A model generated the notes under the pieces. The model did not search any database and was not told the DNA's origin. It saw nothing but the letters and a program-made list of their open reading frames with translations. From Streptomyces dioscori (GTDB lineage Bacteria > Actinomycetota > Actinomycetes > Streptomycetales > Streptomycetaceae), in contig NZ_KZ679054.1 in assembly GCF_003024195.1 (NCBI RefSeq), forward strand, positions 62,001 to 126,000: a stretch of 64,000 nucleotides of DNA, given 5' to 3'. This document shows positions 7,945-15,576 of this stretch, one piece after another. The stretch's first letter is position 1, and every line of letters begins with the position of its first letter. The position numbers and the translations under genes are program-made.

Positions 7945-9404
7945 TGGCTTACGACGATCTTCGCTCCCTGCTCCGGGCGCTGGAGCGCGAGGGCGACCTC
8001 CAGCGCATCAAGGCCGAGGTCGACCCGTACCTGGAGGTCGGGGAGATCGTCGACCGCGTCCAGAAGGCGGGCGGCCCCGCGCTGCTCTTCGAGAACGTGC
8101 GCGGATCGGCGATGCCGCTCGCGATGAACGTCTTCGGGACGGACCGCCGCCTGCTCAAGGCGCTCGGCCTGAAGTCGTACGCCGAGATCAGCGAGAAGAT
8201 CGGCGGGCTGCTGAAACCCGAGCTGCCGCAGGGCTTCATGGGGGTGCGCGAGGCCTTCGGGAAGCTCGGCGCGATGACGCACGTACCGCCGAAGAAGGTG
8301 AAGTCGGACAACGCCCCCGTCCAGGAGGTCGTGCTCACCGGCGACGACGTCGACCTGGACGCCCTGCCCGCGCTCTTCACCTGGCCGCAGGACGGCGGGT
8401 CCTTCTTCAACCTCGGCCTCACCCACACCAAGGACCCCGAGTCCGGCATCCGCAACCTCGGGCTGTACCGCCTCCAGCGCCACGACAAGCGCACCATCGG
8501 CATGCACTGGCAGATCCACAAGGACAGCCGCAACCACTACGCGGTGGCCGCGCGTCGCGGCGAGCGGCTGCCGGTCGCGATCGCCTTCGGCTGCCCGCCG
8601 GCCGTGACGTACGCGTCCACGGCCCCGCTGCCCGGTGACATCGACGAGTACCTCTTCGCCGGGTTCCTCCAGGGCAAGCGGATCGAGATGGTCGACTGCA
8701 AGACGGTGCCGCTCCAGGTGCCCGCGCAGGCCGAGGTCGTCATCGAGGGCTGGCTGGAGCCGGGCGAGATGCTCCCCGAGGGCCCCTTCGGCGACCACAC
8801 CGGCTTCTACACGCCGCAGGAACCGTTCCCGGCGCTCACCATCGACTGCGTCACGATGCGCAAGCGCCCGCTGATCCAGTCGATCGTGGTCGGCCGCCCG
8901 CCGACGGAGGACGGCCCGCTGGGCCGCGCGACGGAACGCTTCTTCCTCCCGCTCCTCAAGATCATCGTGCCGGACATCGTGGACTACCACCTGCCCGAGG
9001 CGGGCGGTTTCCACAACTGCGCGATCGTCGCGATCGACAAGAAGTACCCGAAGCACGCCCAGAAGGTGATGCACGCCGTCTGGGGCGCCCACATGATGTC
9101 GCTGACCAAGCTGATCGTGATCGTCGACTCCGACTGCGACGTCCACGACCTGCACGAGGTGGCGTGGCGCGCGCTGGGCAACACGGACTACTCCCGCGAC
9201 CTCACCGTGGTCGAGGGCCCGGTCGACCACCTCGACCACGCCTCGTACCAGCAGTTCTGGGGCGGCAAGGCGGGCATCGACGCCACACGCAAGTGGCCCG
9301 AGGAGGGCTACACGCGCGACGGCGGCTGGCCCGAGATGGTCCTGTCGGACCCGGATACGGCGGCGAAGGTCGACCGCCGCTGGAAGGAGTACGGACTCTC
9401 GTGA
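7944..9404 (+). CDS. mqnL: Menaquinone biosynthesis decarboxylase (UbiD family), MqnL
   Basis: A 486-residue UbiD-type decarboxylase that uses prenylated FMN, supplied by its UbiX partner. Family signatures include AGGPALLFENVRG near the N-terminus, the central MHWQIHKDSRNHY region with Arg/Glu residues for prFMN binding, and EGPFGDHTGFY near residue 280. In the futalosine route to menaquinone it is assigned to decarboxylation of the 1,4-dihydroxy-6-naphthoate-derived intermediate. The assignment to menaquinone rests on the coupled mqnP downstream (4-bp GTGA overlap) and on mqnM, mqnE and mqnA in the same window. Confidence 0.93.
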   Translation: MAYDDLRSLLRALEREGDLQRIKAEVDPYLEVGEIVDRVQKAGGPALLFENVRGSAMPLAMNVFGTDRRLLKALGLKSYAEISEKIGGLLKPELPQGFMGVREAFGKLGAMTHVPPKKVKSDNAPVQEVVLTGDDVDLDALPALFTWPQDGGSFFNLGLTHTKDPESGIRNLGLYRLQRHDKRTIGMHWQIHKDSRNHYAVAARRGERLPVAIAFGCPPAVTYASTAPLPGDIDEYLFAGFLQGKRIEMVDCKTVPLQVPAQAEVVIEGWLEPGEMLPEGPFGDHTGFYTPQEPFPALTIDCVTMRKRPLIQSIVVGRPPTEDGPLGRATERFFLPLLKIIVPDIVDYHLPEAGGFHNCAIVAIDKKYPKHAQKVMHAVWGAHMMSLTKLIVIVDSDCDVHDLHEVAWRALGNTDYSRDLTVVEGPVDHLDHASYQQFWGGKAGIDATRKWPEEGYTRDGGWPEMVLSDPDTAAKVDRRWKEYGLS

Positions 9405-10309
9405 GCAGCGCATCAGCGGCGATCCCGCAGCCCCGGCCCGGGCGCACGAAGGCGTTCCTGCGGCTCGTCATGATCGAGCACTCCGTCTTCGCGCTGCCGT
9501 TCGCGTACATCGCGGCGCTGACGGCGATGTTCCTGACGGACGGCAACATCCAGTGGGGCCGGCTGCTCCTCGTCACCGTGGCGATGGTCGGGCTGCGCAC
9601 CTTTGCGATGGCCGTGAACCGGATCATCGACCGGGAGATCGACGCCCGCAATCCCCGTACGGCCCAGCGTGAGCTGGTCACCGGCGCGATGTCGGTGAAG
9701 CACGCCTGGACGGGCGCGCTGGTGGCCCTGGTCTTCTTCCTCGGCGCGGCGGCCCTTCTGAACCCCCTCTGCCTGGCGCTGGCGCCCATCGCGGTGATCC
9801 CGATGGTGGTCTACCCGTACGGCAAGCGGTTCACGAACTTCCCGCAGGCCATCCTCGGCCTCGCCCAGGCGATGGGCCCGATCGGCGGCTGGCTGGCGAT
9901 CACCGGCGAATGGTCGTGGGACGCCGTCATCCTCGGCCTCGCGGTCGGCATCTGGATCGGCGGCTTCGACCTGATCTACGCCTGCCAGGACGTACGGACG
10001 GACCGCGAGGTCGGCGTGAAGTCGGTACCGGCGCGCTTCGGCGTCCCGGCCGCGATCTGGGGCGCGCGCGGCTGCCACGCCGTGACGACCGGCCTCCTGG
10101 TCTGGTACGCCCTGGCCACCGACGCGGAGATCTTCTTCTGGCTGGGCCTGCTGATCGTGGCGGCCGCGTTCCTGTACGAGCACACGATCGTCCGCCCGAC
10201 GGACCTGTCCCGCCTGAACCGAGCGTTCTTCCAGGTCAACGGCTTCATCGGCATCGCACTGTTCGCGTGCGCGCTGCTGGACCTGCTGGTGCGGGGGTTG
10301 ACCGTCTAA
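9401..10309 (+). CDS. mqnP: Prenyltransferase for menaquinone synthesis (UbiA family), MqnP
   Basis: A 302-residue polytopic membrane enzyme with about eight hydrophobic segments. The first Asp-rich motif N73-R-I-I-D77-R-E-I-D81 and the second, CQDVRTDREVGVKSVPARFG, are the Mg-diphosphate sites of UbiA prenyltransferases. It should attach the polyprenyl tail to the naphthoate ring in the futalosine pathway. The GTG at 9401 overlaps the mqnL stop, so the two are translationally coupled. In the usual gene order the UbiX gene follows closely; here it is displaced by about 4 kb of accessory genes. Confidence 0.93.
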   Translation: MSSASAAIPQPRPGRTKAFLRLVMIEHSVFALPFAYIAALTAMFLTDGNIQWGRLLLVTVAMVGLRTFAMAVNRIIDREIDARNPRTAQRELVTGAMSVKHAWTGALVALVFFLGAAALLNPLCLALAPIAVIPMVVYPYGKRFTNFPQAILGLAQAMGPIGGWLAITGEWSWDAVILGLAVGIWIGGFDLIYACQDVRTDREVGVKSVPARFGVPAAIWGARGCHAVTTGLLVWYALATDAEIFFWLGLLIVAAAFLYEHTIVRPTDLSRLNRAFFQVNGFIGIALFACALLDLLVRGLTV

Positions 10310-10337
10310 CCTGCATCGTTCGAGGGGACCGCGCACG

Positions 10338-10349
10338 TAGAGTCCCTCG
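10338..10349 (+). promoter_or_regulatory. Possible -10 (TAGAGT) ahead of the AAA ATPase gene
   Basis: TAGAGT at 10338-10343 stands six bases before an in-frame GTG at 10349. A leaderless transcript from here would add 18 residues to the ATPase; the internal ATG at 10403 has a better ribosome site. Confidence 0.35.
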
Positions 10350-10402
10350 TGCTGAGTTTGCCCGCCGTGTGCGGGGCCGCGACCACGAGGAAGCCGAGCG
10401 CG

Positions 10403-11836
10403 ATGTACCTGAGCCGGATCAGCGTGTGGAACGTCAAGTCGTTCCACGGTCCTCGCGAGGTCGTGCTCGACCTGGCCAGGCCGGACGGCTCGTATGCCGG
10501 ATGGACGGTGCTCGCGGGACGGAATGGTTCTGGGAAGACGACGCTGCTGCGGGCTGTGGCGCTGGCGGTCATCGGCCCGGACAACGCGCGCCGCATCATG
10601 CCTAGTTTCGAGGCTTGGGCGAGCGAGGGCGCGGAGGTGGCCGAGGCCTCCGTCAAGATCGTCCCTGGCTACGAAGTGGATCACAGAGGGATTGACGGCA
10701 CTCTTTTCGCAGACGTGCAGCCACCGGACACCTTCATGTCGGAACTACGGTGGCAGCGGCGCGGCGCACCCGCAAAGGGGCCGTACGGGGGTAGTCAGAC
10801 GGAACCGTCCTTGTCTGCCGGTCACAGTTTGAATGTTGAGGGCGGCGATCTCTTCGCGCCGGGCGGCTTGTGGGATTCCAAACCCGTCGGTTGGCTCCTT
10901 GCCGGATACGGGTCCTTCCGCCGACTGTCCGGCGGTGACGACCGCCCCCGCAAGCGCGTCGGCGTGTTCTCCCGCGTGGGCACCCTCTTCGACGAGGACC
11001 TCTCCCTCGCCGAAGGCGTTGGCTGGTTGGTAGGCCAGCATCTGCGAGCCCTGGAGGGAGACGAGGCCGCCGCCGAGTTGAAGGCCACCGCGCTGGCTGT
11101 GCTGGGTGACGGGCTCCTGCCCGATGGGTGCCGGGTCGTGGACGTCGACTCGGAGGGCCTGTGGGTCGACTGGGAGGGCCGACGTTTCCCGTTGCGCGAG
11201 ATGAGTGACGGTCTTCGCACGATTACCGCGCTCGTCGTGGACCTCCTCCGGCAGGTGTACGAGTCCTACGCCGTCGCCCGTGAAGTAGGCCTGGCTCTCA
11301 CCGAGCAGCGGCACGGCCGTATCGTCGTGTCGGTCCCGGGCGTCGTACTGATCGACGAGGTCGACGCCCACCTGCACGTGTCCTGGCAGCGTCGCATCGG
11401 GCCGTGGCTGACCGCGCACTTCCCCGGCATCCAATTCATCGTCACGACGCACAGCCCGTACATCTGCCAGTCCGCCGATCCGGGCGGCCTCGTCCGGCTG
11501 CCCGGCCCCGGCGAGCAGGCTGGACCACATGTGGTGGACGAGGACCTGTACGAGCGCGTGGTGTACGGCAGCGGGGACGACGCCGCCTTGTCGGAACTGT
11601 TCGGTCTCGACAGTCCGTATTCCGAGAAGGCGGAGGCGCTGCGGGCCGAACTGGTCGCCCTGGAGGGGGCCGTCCTGCGCGGCACCGCCGATGCGGTGGC
11701 ACTGGCTCGCTACACCCGTATCAAGCAGCTCCTCACCAGTTCGCCGTCGGCGCGCCTGGACGAGATGTCCGCCGGCCTGGCTCGGCTGGCAGACGAAGAG
11801 CCCCGTGCGGCGGGGGACGGAGAACTCGGCGAGTGA
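10403..11836 (+). CDS. AAA ATPase, Septu PtuA-like
   Basis: A 477-residue SMC/RecF-like (AAA15/21-type) ATPase. It opens with a beta strand (YLSRISVWNVKSF), then Walker A GRNGSGKTT (39-47), a long insert, the ABC-like signature PLREMSDGLRTI, Walker B VVLIDEVDAH (D318, E319) and the switch TTHSPYI. The ATG at 10403 has GAGGAAG nine bases upstream. The gene overlaps an HNH nuclease gene by four bases (GTGA). ATPase plus HNH nuclease in this order is the make-up of Septu anti-phage systems (PtuA/PtuB), so a defence role is inferred; overcoming lysogenization-defect-type ATPases are another possible relation. Confidence 0.75.
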   Translation: MYLSRISVWNVKSFHGPREVVLDLARPDGSYAGWTVLAGRNGSGKTTLLRAVALAVIGPDNARRIMPSFEAWASEGAEVAEASVKIVPGYEVDHRGIDGTLFADVQPPDTFMSELRWQRRGAPAKGPYGGSQTEPSLSAGHSLNVEGGDLFAPGGLWDSKPVGWLLAGYGSFRRLSGGDDRPRKRVGVFSRVGTLFDEDLSLAEGVGWLVGQHLRALEGDEAAAELKATALAVLGDGLLPDGCRVVDVDSEGLWVDWEGRRFPLREMSDGLRTITALVVDLLRQVYESYAVAREVGLALTEQRHGRIVVSVPGVVLIDEVDAHLHVSWQRRIGPWLTAHFPGIQFIVTTHSPYICQSADPGGLVRLPGPGEQAGPHVVDEDLYERVVYGSGDDAALSELFGLDSPYSEKAEALRAELVALEGAVLRGTADAVALARYTRIKQLLTSSPSARLDEMSAGLARLADEEPRAAGDGELGE

Positions 11837-12618
11837 TCAGGCTGGTGCGGATTCCGCTGCCCCGAGAGACCACGGAGTACCTGGAGCGGTACGGAGCCAG
11901 GGTGGAGGCCGCCGCCGACCGGAAGTCGGTGGCAGGCGACCTGTGGAGCCGGAACACCACTGTGCGCACGAAAGTACATCCTCGGTTGAAGGACACCCTC
12001 GGGGAGATGGCGGTCGGCCACGAGCGGTGCATGTACTGCGGTGACAACCAGGGGTGCGCCGTCGACCACTTCGAACCGTTGGCGTGCAACCCGTTGCGGA
12101 CTTTCGACTGGACCAACCACCTCCTGGCCTGCTCGCTGTGCAACAGCCACCACAAGCGGGACCGCTTCCCGCGGAACGAGGTGGACGGTAGCGAGTTGCT
12201 GCTCGACCCGACCCGCGAGGACCCCCTGCGCCACCTGCATCTCAACCTGGCCGCAGGTTCGTACAGTGCGCTGAGCATCAAGGGTGAGGCGAGCACAGAG
12301 GTGTTCGGGCTGAACCGGCCTGTGCTCGTCAAAGGACGTAGGGAGGCTTTCACCCGGGCCGGACTCTTCATCGGGCAGTGGAAAACGTCCTGGCGGCGCG
12401 GCGACCGGGAAACGGCCTTGCAGATCGTCCGGCTCGCCTGGAACCAGCCCTTGGCCGACGTACTGGCGTCGATGTTCCATCAGGCGGTTCATCCGGCCGC
12501 GGCGGGGCTTTTTGCGGGCGAGGCGGACCTGTTGGCTCTCCTGCTCGACGCGCAGACCCGGGAGGCCTTCGGTCCCGGCCCGTCCAACGGGAGCGGCGCC
12601 GGAACGCCGACGCCGTAG
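11833..12618 (+). CDS. HNH endonuclease, Septu PtuB-like
   Basis: A 261-residue protein with a complete HNH/beta-beta-alpha-metal nuclease core: C66-M-Y-C69, D78-H79 (AVDHFEPL), N95-H96, then C100-S-L-C103-N104 with HHKRDRFP. The two CxxC pairs would bind structural zinc, and D/H and N/H the catalytic metal. The region after about residue 115 is helical and unassigned. Its GTG start lies within the end of the ATPase gene, indicating an obligate pair. By analogy with PtuB it would be the nucleic-acid-cutting effector (inference from pairing and motif spacing). Confidence 0.78.
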   Translation: MIRLVRIPLPRETTEYLERYGARVEAAADRKSVAGDLWSRNTTVRTKVHPRLKDTLGEMAVGHERCMYCGDNQGCAVDHFEPLACNPLRTFDWTNHLLACSLCNSHHKRDRFPRNEVDGSELLLDPTREDPLRHLHLNLAAGSYSALSIKGEASTEVFGLNRPVLVKGRREAFTRAGLFIGQWKTSWRRGDRETALQIVRLAWNQPLADVLASMFHQAVHPAAAGLFAGEADLLALLLDAQTREAFGPGPSNGSGAGTPTP

Positions 12619-12629
12619 CACCGGGCATG

Positions 12630-12905
12630 TCAGCCGGTGGTGTCCGCGTCGGCGCGGGCTTTTTCGATGAGGGCGGGGGCGTCGGCGGAGACGAACGAGC
12701 CCATGCCGGGCTCTGTGTAGACGAGGCCCTCTTTTCTGAGACCCACGTTCACCTTCTGAGCCGTAGCGGTCGCGAGGCCGAACTCCTCGACGATCTGCTG
12801 CACGGACGGCACGCGAGTGCGAGGCGTGTAGGTGCCGTCCTCGATACGGGAGCGGATCACCGCGGCCACCTGCCGCCAGCGGGGAATATCAGGTGCGAAC
12901 TCCAT
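12630..12905 (-). CDS. GntR-family regulator, DNA-binding domain only
   Basis: A 91-residue protein made almost entirely of a GntR winged helix: WRQVAAVIRSRIEDGTYTP, VPSVQQIVEEFG, ATAQKVNVGLRKEGLVYT, GSFVS. It has no effector-binding domain, a form often seen in mobile or accessory Streptomyces loci. The ATG at 12905 is chosen; a GTG one codon earlier (12908) is equally possible. It is transcribed toward the HNH gene and away from two small genes at 13057-13610 that it probably controls. The same GntR/two-gene layout occurs at 51.8-52.4 kb. Confidence 0.85.
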   Translation of the reverse strand: MEFAPDIPRWRQVAAVIRSRIEDGTYTPRTRVPSVQQIVEEFGLATATAQKVNVGLRKEGLVYTEPGMGSFVSADAPALIEKARADADTTG

Positions 12906-13056
12906 CACTACACCATCGTCAGGTCACTACGGGTGTCTAGTCGATCTGTAGTTCCCCTAGAATACGTAGTGCACCTGTAATACCGTCTCTGGGACAAACC
13001 CCGGCGGCGGTTGCACCCGCCCCGGGGCACGACACCAGCTTCGAAGGAGCTGACAC

Positions 13057-13320
13057 ATGTCCGACCCTATCTCCGGCCTGACCTCCTGGGTGGGCCTTCT
13101 GCTGGCTTCCCTGGGTGTGCTCGTCCCCTTGGCGGGGCTCACCCCGCCCATGCCGACGGGGCGGCATCGCAGGACCGCCGCCCCGACCGTGCGGCCGAGA
13201 CACCGGCCCGTCCTCGCTCCGGGGGCCCGGCGCCCCCTCGGCGTTCACGAGGGTGCCCTCGACGGTACGGCGAACCGTTCCGTGCGCCCGTACGTCCTGT
13301 GCGGAACGGAGGCCGCGTGA
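13057..13320 (+). CDS. Small membrane-associated hypothetical protein (87 aa)
   Basis: An 87-residue protein with an N-terminal hydrophobic helix (LTSWVGLLLASLGVLVPLAG) and a basic Pro/Arg tail ending near VRPYVLCG. AAGGAG stands eight bases before the ATG. It overlaps the next gene by four bases and is divergent from the GntR gene. It resembles small proteins commonly found beside GntR regulators in Streptomyces (recalled impression); no domain or function is known to me. Confidence 0.6.
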   Translation: MSDPISGLTSWVGLLLASLGVLVPLAGLTPPMPTGRHRRTAAPTVRPRHRPVLAPGARRPLGVHEGALDGTANRSVRPYVLCGTEAA

Positions 13321-13610
13321 ACGGCGGCGGATCCGACGGCACGGACGGCGCGCGTCAGCTCAGGCTGCTGCCCTGGTACGGCCTGCACGGCGGGCCCGCC
13401 TACGTCATCGCCGACCCGGAGCGGCCGGGGCCGGTCTCGCGGTACGCGGACGTCGTCGAGGCGACCCACCTGGAGATGGCGGCCGTACTGCTCGGCCACG
13501 CCCGCGAACTGGCCGACGAGGCGACCCCCGTCGAGCTCCGCCACCTGGTGGCGGAACTGACCCAGGCACTGACCGACACCCTGCGCATCGCCTCCGGGGT
13601 GCGGCGGTAG
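13317..13610 (+). CDS. Small hypothetical protein (97 aa), coupled to upstream gene
   Basis: A 97-residue soluble protein whose GTG start overlaps the previous stop (GTGA). It begins with a short Gly/Asp stretch and an aromatic strand (LRLLPWYG, GGPAYVI), then a long helical part (DVVEATHLEMAAVLLGHARELADEA) with regularly spaced hydrophobic residues, suggesting a coiled or helical-bundle fold. It is the second gene of the GntR-linked cassette. Function unknown. Confidence 0.6.
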   Translation: MNGGGSDGTDGARQLRLLPWYGLHGGPAYVIADPERPGPVSRYADVVEATHLEMAAVLLGHARELADEATPVELRHLVAELTQALTDTLRIASGVRR

Positions 13611-13616
13611 GGGGCG

Positions 13617-13657
13617 GGGGCCCGGCGTTCAGGCACTGGGCCGCGACGCCGGGCCCC
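13617..13657 (+). terminator. Stem-loop terminator candidate after the small gene pair
   Basis: A perfect 12-bp stem (GGGGCCCGGCGT with its complement) encloses a 17-base loop seven bases after the stop. There is no U-tract, which is usual for Streptomyces terminators. Confidence 0.6.
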
Positions 13658-13712
13658 TCCGTCCCGCTACCGTGCGGCCTACCATCGAGAGCAGGACCCC
13701 AGGGAGGCCACC

Positions 13713-14285
13713 GTGACCGTTTCGGACCTTGACCGCCTGCACTCACAGCTCAGCAAGCTGGAGGACATGTTCCCCGGCTACCTGACGGAAATTGTCGAGG
13801 GCAGCATCGTGATGAACCCGGTCAAGCCGTTCCACGGGAAGACTATCCAGCGGTTGTGGTCGGACCTGGAAGGCCAGCTGCCCTCCGGGTGGGCCGTCGT
13901 GAGCGACGTGGCGTTCGTGTTCGACGACGACAACGAGTTCTGCCCCGATCTCGCGGTCATCCCGGCGGAAGCGGAGGACGAGAACCGCAGCGCCTATCCC
14001 GCCGACCTGATCGAGTTCGTCGTCGAAGTGGTGTCACCGAGCAGTGTCCGACGTGACTACGAGGTCAAGCCCCGCTGGTACGCCTCCTGCGGCATCGCCA
14101 ACTACCTGGTTGTCGACCCGCTCAAGGGGCACTGCGTGACGATGTGGAACCCCGGTCCCGACGGCTACCGCGGCCGTGACGTCATCCCGTACGGCAAGGA
14201 CCTGACCGTCGACTCCCCGCTCGGCGGGCTGACACTCGGCACCGCCCGGCTGCCCGTTGACCCGCAGGGGCGCCACCGGTCCTGA
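13713..14285 (+). CDS. Uma2-family (DUF820) PD-(D/E)XK nuclease-like protein
   Basis: A 190-residue protein of the Uma2/DUF820 family. The nuclease-like core reads EIVEGSIVMNP, VVSDVAFVF, FCPDLAVIPAEA (catalytic-type D), EFVVEVVSPSS (E-x-V) and the helix RRDYEVKPRWYASCGIANYLVVDP. These genes are numerous in Streptomyces and cyanobacteria and their cellular role is unsettled; DNA cleavage has not been established for this group to my knowledge. The GTG at 13713 follows GGGAGG. It is the last accessory gene before mqnM. Confidence 0.85.
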   Translation: MTVSDLDRLHSQLSKLEDMFPGYLTEIVEGSIVMNPVKPFHGKTIQRLWSDLEGQLPSGWAVVSDVAFVFDDDNEFCPDLAVIPAEAEDENRSAYPADLIEFVVEVVSPSSVRRDYEVKPRWYASCGIANYLVVDPLKGHCVTMWNPGPDGYRGRDVIPYGKDLTVDSPLGGLTLGTARLPVDPQGRHRS

Positions 14286-14304
14286 GTCAGTGGCGTCGCG
14301 CCGG

Positions 14305-14317
14305 TAGGCTCAAGGTG
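14305..14317 (+). promoter_or_regulatory. Possible -10 (TAGGCT) for leaderless mqnM transcript
   Basis: TAGGCT at 14305-14310 lies six bases before the mqnM GTG, with no good ribosome site. If used, mqnM has its own promoter despite separation from mqnLP. Confidence 0.4.
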
Positions 14318-14991
14318 TGAACGCAGGAGAAACAGAGCGTCGGCCTTGGATCGTGGGGGTCTCCGGCGCGTCCGGAACGCCGTATGCCGCTGCCGTGCTG
14401 CGTGCTCTCCTCGCGGCCGGTGAGAGCGTCGACCTCGTCGTCTCACGGGCCTCGCGGCTCACCCTGCTCGACGAGACCGGGATCAGTTTCCGGGACGCCC
14501 ACTGGCAGGACGACCTGCGGGAGTGGCTCGGCCGGGGGGCCGACGGCAAGCCCGGCACGTTCGCGGTGGACGTCGACGCCGTACGGCACTGGAGCGCGGG
14601 GGACCTGGCGGCGGGGCCGTCCTCCGGCTCGTACCCTTCGAAGGGCATGCTCATCGTGCCCGCGTCCACGGCGTGTGTCGCCGGGGTCGCGCTGGGGCTG
14701 TCCAAGGACCTGTTGCAACGCGCCGCGAGTGTCGTCCTCAAGGAGCGGCGGAAGCTGGTCGTCGCCGTCCGGGAGACCCCGCTGAACGGGCAGACCCTGC
14801 GGCACCTGGTGACCCTCGACGACGCGGGCGCGACCGTACTGCCGGCCTCCCCGGCGTTCTACGCGGGCGCCACGCACATCCAGGACCTCGTGGACTTCGT
14901 CGCCGGGCGCGTGCTGGACGCGGCGGGCGTCGGGCACACGCTGTACCGCCGCTGGGAGGGCGAACTCGGCGGCGGCTCCCGCACCACCTGA
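14317..14991 (+). CDS. mqnM: Flavin prenyltransferase (UbiX family), MqnM
   Basis: A 224-residue flavoprotein of the UbiX/PAD1 family, which makes the prenylated FMN cofactor required by the UbiD enzyme MqnL. Signatures are the N-terminal GVSGASGTPYA flavin loop, SSGSYPSKGMLIVPAS, and the C-terminal RETPLNGQTLRHLVTL segment with its conserved Arg. The GTG at 14317 gives the normal UbiX length. It belongs functionally with mqnL and mqnP but is cut off from them by the ATPase/HNH/GntR/Uma2 segment. Confidence 0.93.
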   Translation: MNAGETERRPWIVGVSGASGTPYAAAVLRALLAAGESVDLVVSRASRLTLLDETGISFRDAHWQDDLREWLGRGADGKPGTFAVDVDAVRHWSAGDLAAGPSSGSYPSKGMLIVPASTACVAGVALGLSKDLLQRAASVVLKERRKLVVAVRETPLNGQTLRHLVTLDDAGATVLPASPAFYAGATHIQDLVDFVAGRVLDAAGVGHTLYRRWEGELGGGSRTT

Positions 14992-15046
14992 ACACAGCGC
15001 TACCCACTCATACTTCAGGAACTTTCAGCGGAAGGCTATCGATCGC

Positions 15047-15502
15047 ATGGACGCGGTGGACAGGCAGCTCATCCAGGCTCTCAGGGAGAACGGCCGGGCC
15101 TCCTACGCGGAGCTGGGACGCCTCGTCGGACTGTCGGGGCCCAGCGTCACCGACCGCATCAACCGCCTGGAGGCGGCCGGTGTCATCACCGGCTACCGCG
15201 CGACGGTCGACTCGGCCTCGCTCGGACTCGGCGTCATCGCCCTCATCGGCATCTCCCTCTCCGACGCCGCCGACCACGAGGACGTGGCACGCCGGATGAA
15301 GGACCTCGGCGAGATCGAGGACTGCTGGTTCATCGCCGGCGACGACTCCTACATGCTCAAGGTCCGCGCGTCCGACGTGGACGGCCTGGAGCGGACCATC
15401 CGCCGGCTGTCCGGGACCAAGGGCGTCTCCAGGACCCGTACCACCATCGTGCTCTCCACGAAGTGGGAGAACCGGGTGGGCGAGCTGCCCGAGGAGGAGT
15501 AG
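15047..15502 (+). CDS. Lrp/AsnC-family transcriptional regulator
   Basis: A 151-residue regulator: N-terminal helix-turn-helix (VDRQLIQALRENGRASYAELGRLVGLSGPSV, residues 3-33) and a C-terminal RAM/AsnC ligand-binding domain (about 65-140, with DCWFIAGDDSYMLKV). It lies between mqnM and mqnE, the position I recall for the corresponding gene in S. coelicolor, so it may tune menaquinone synthesis; the effector is not readable. The ATG at 15047 has GGAAGG upstream. Confidence 0.9.
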   Translation: MDAVDRQLIQALRENGRASYAELGRLVGLSGPSVTDRINRLEAAGVITGYRATVDSASLGLGVIALIGISLSDAADHEDVARRMKDLGEIEDCWFIAGDDSYMLKVRASDVDGLERTIRRLSGTKGVSRTRTTIVLSTKWENRVGELPEEE

Positions 15503-15576
15503 GACGGGCGCGGGAGTACGGTTGGACGTCGCACGATCCACACGAATACGCGCAGGTCACAGGGAGAGGTACACGC

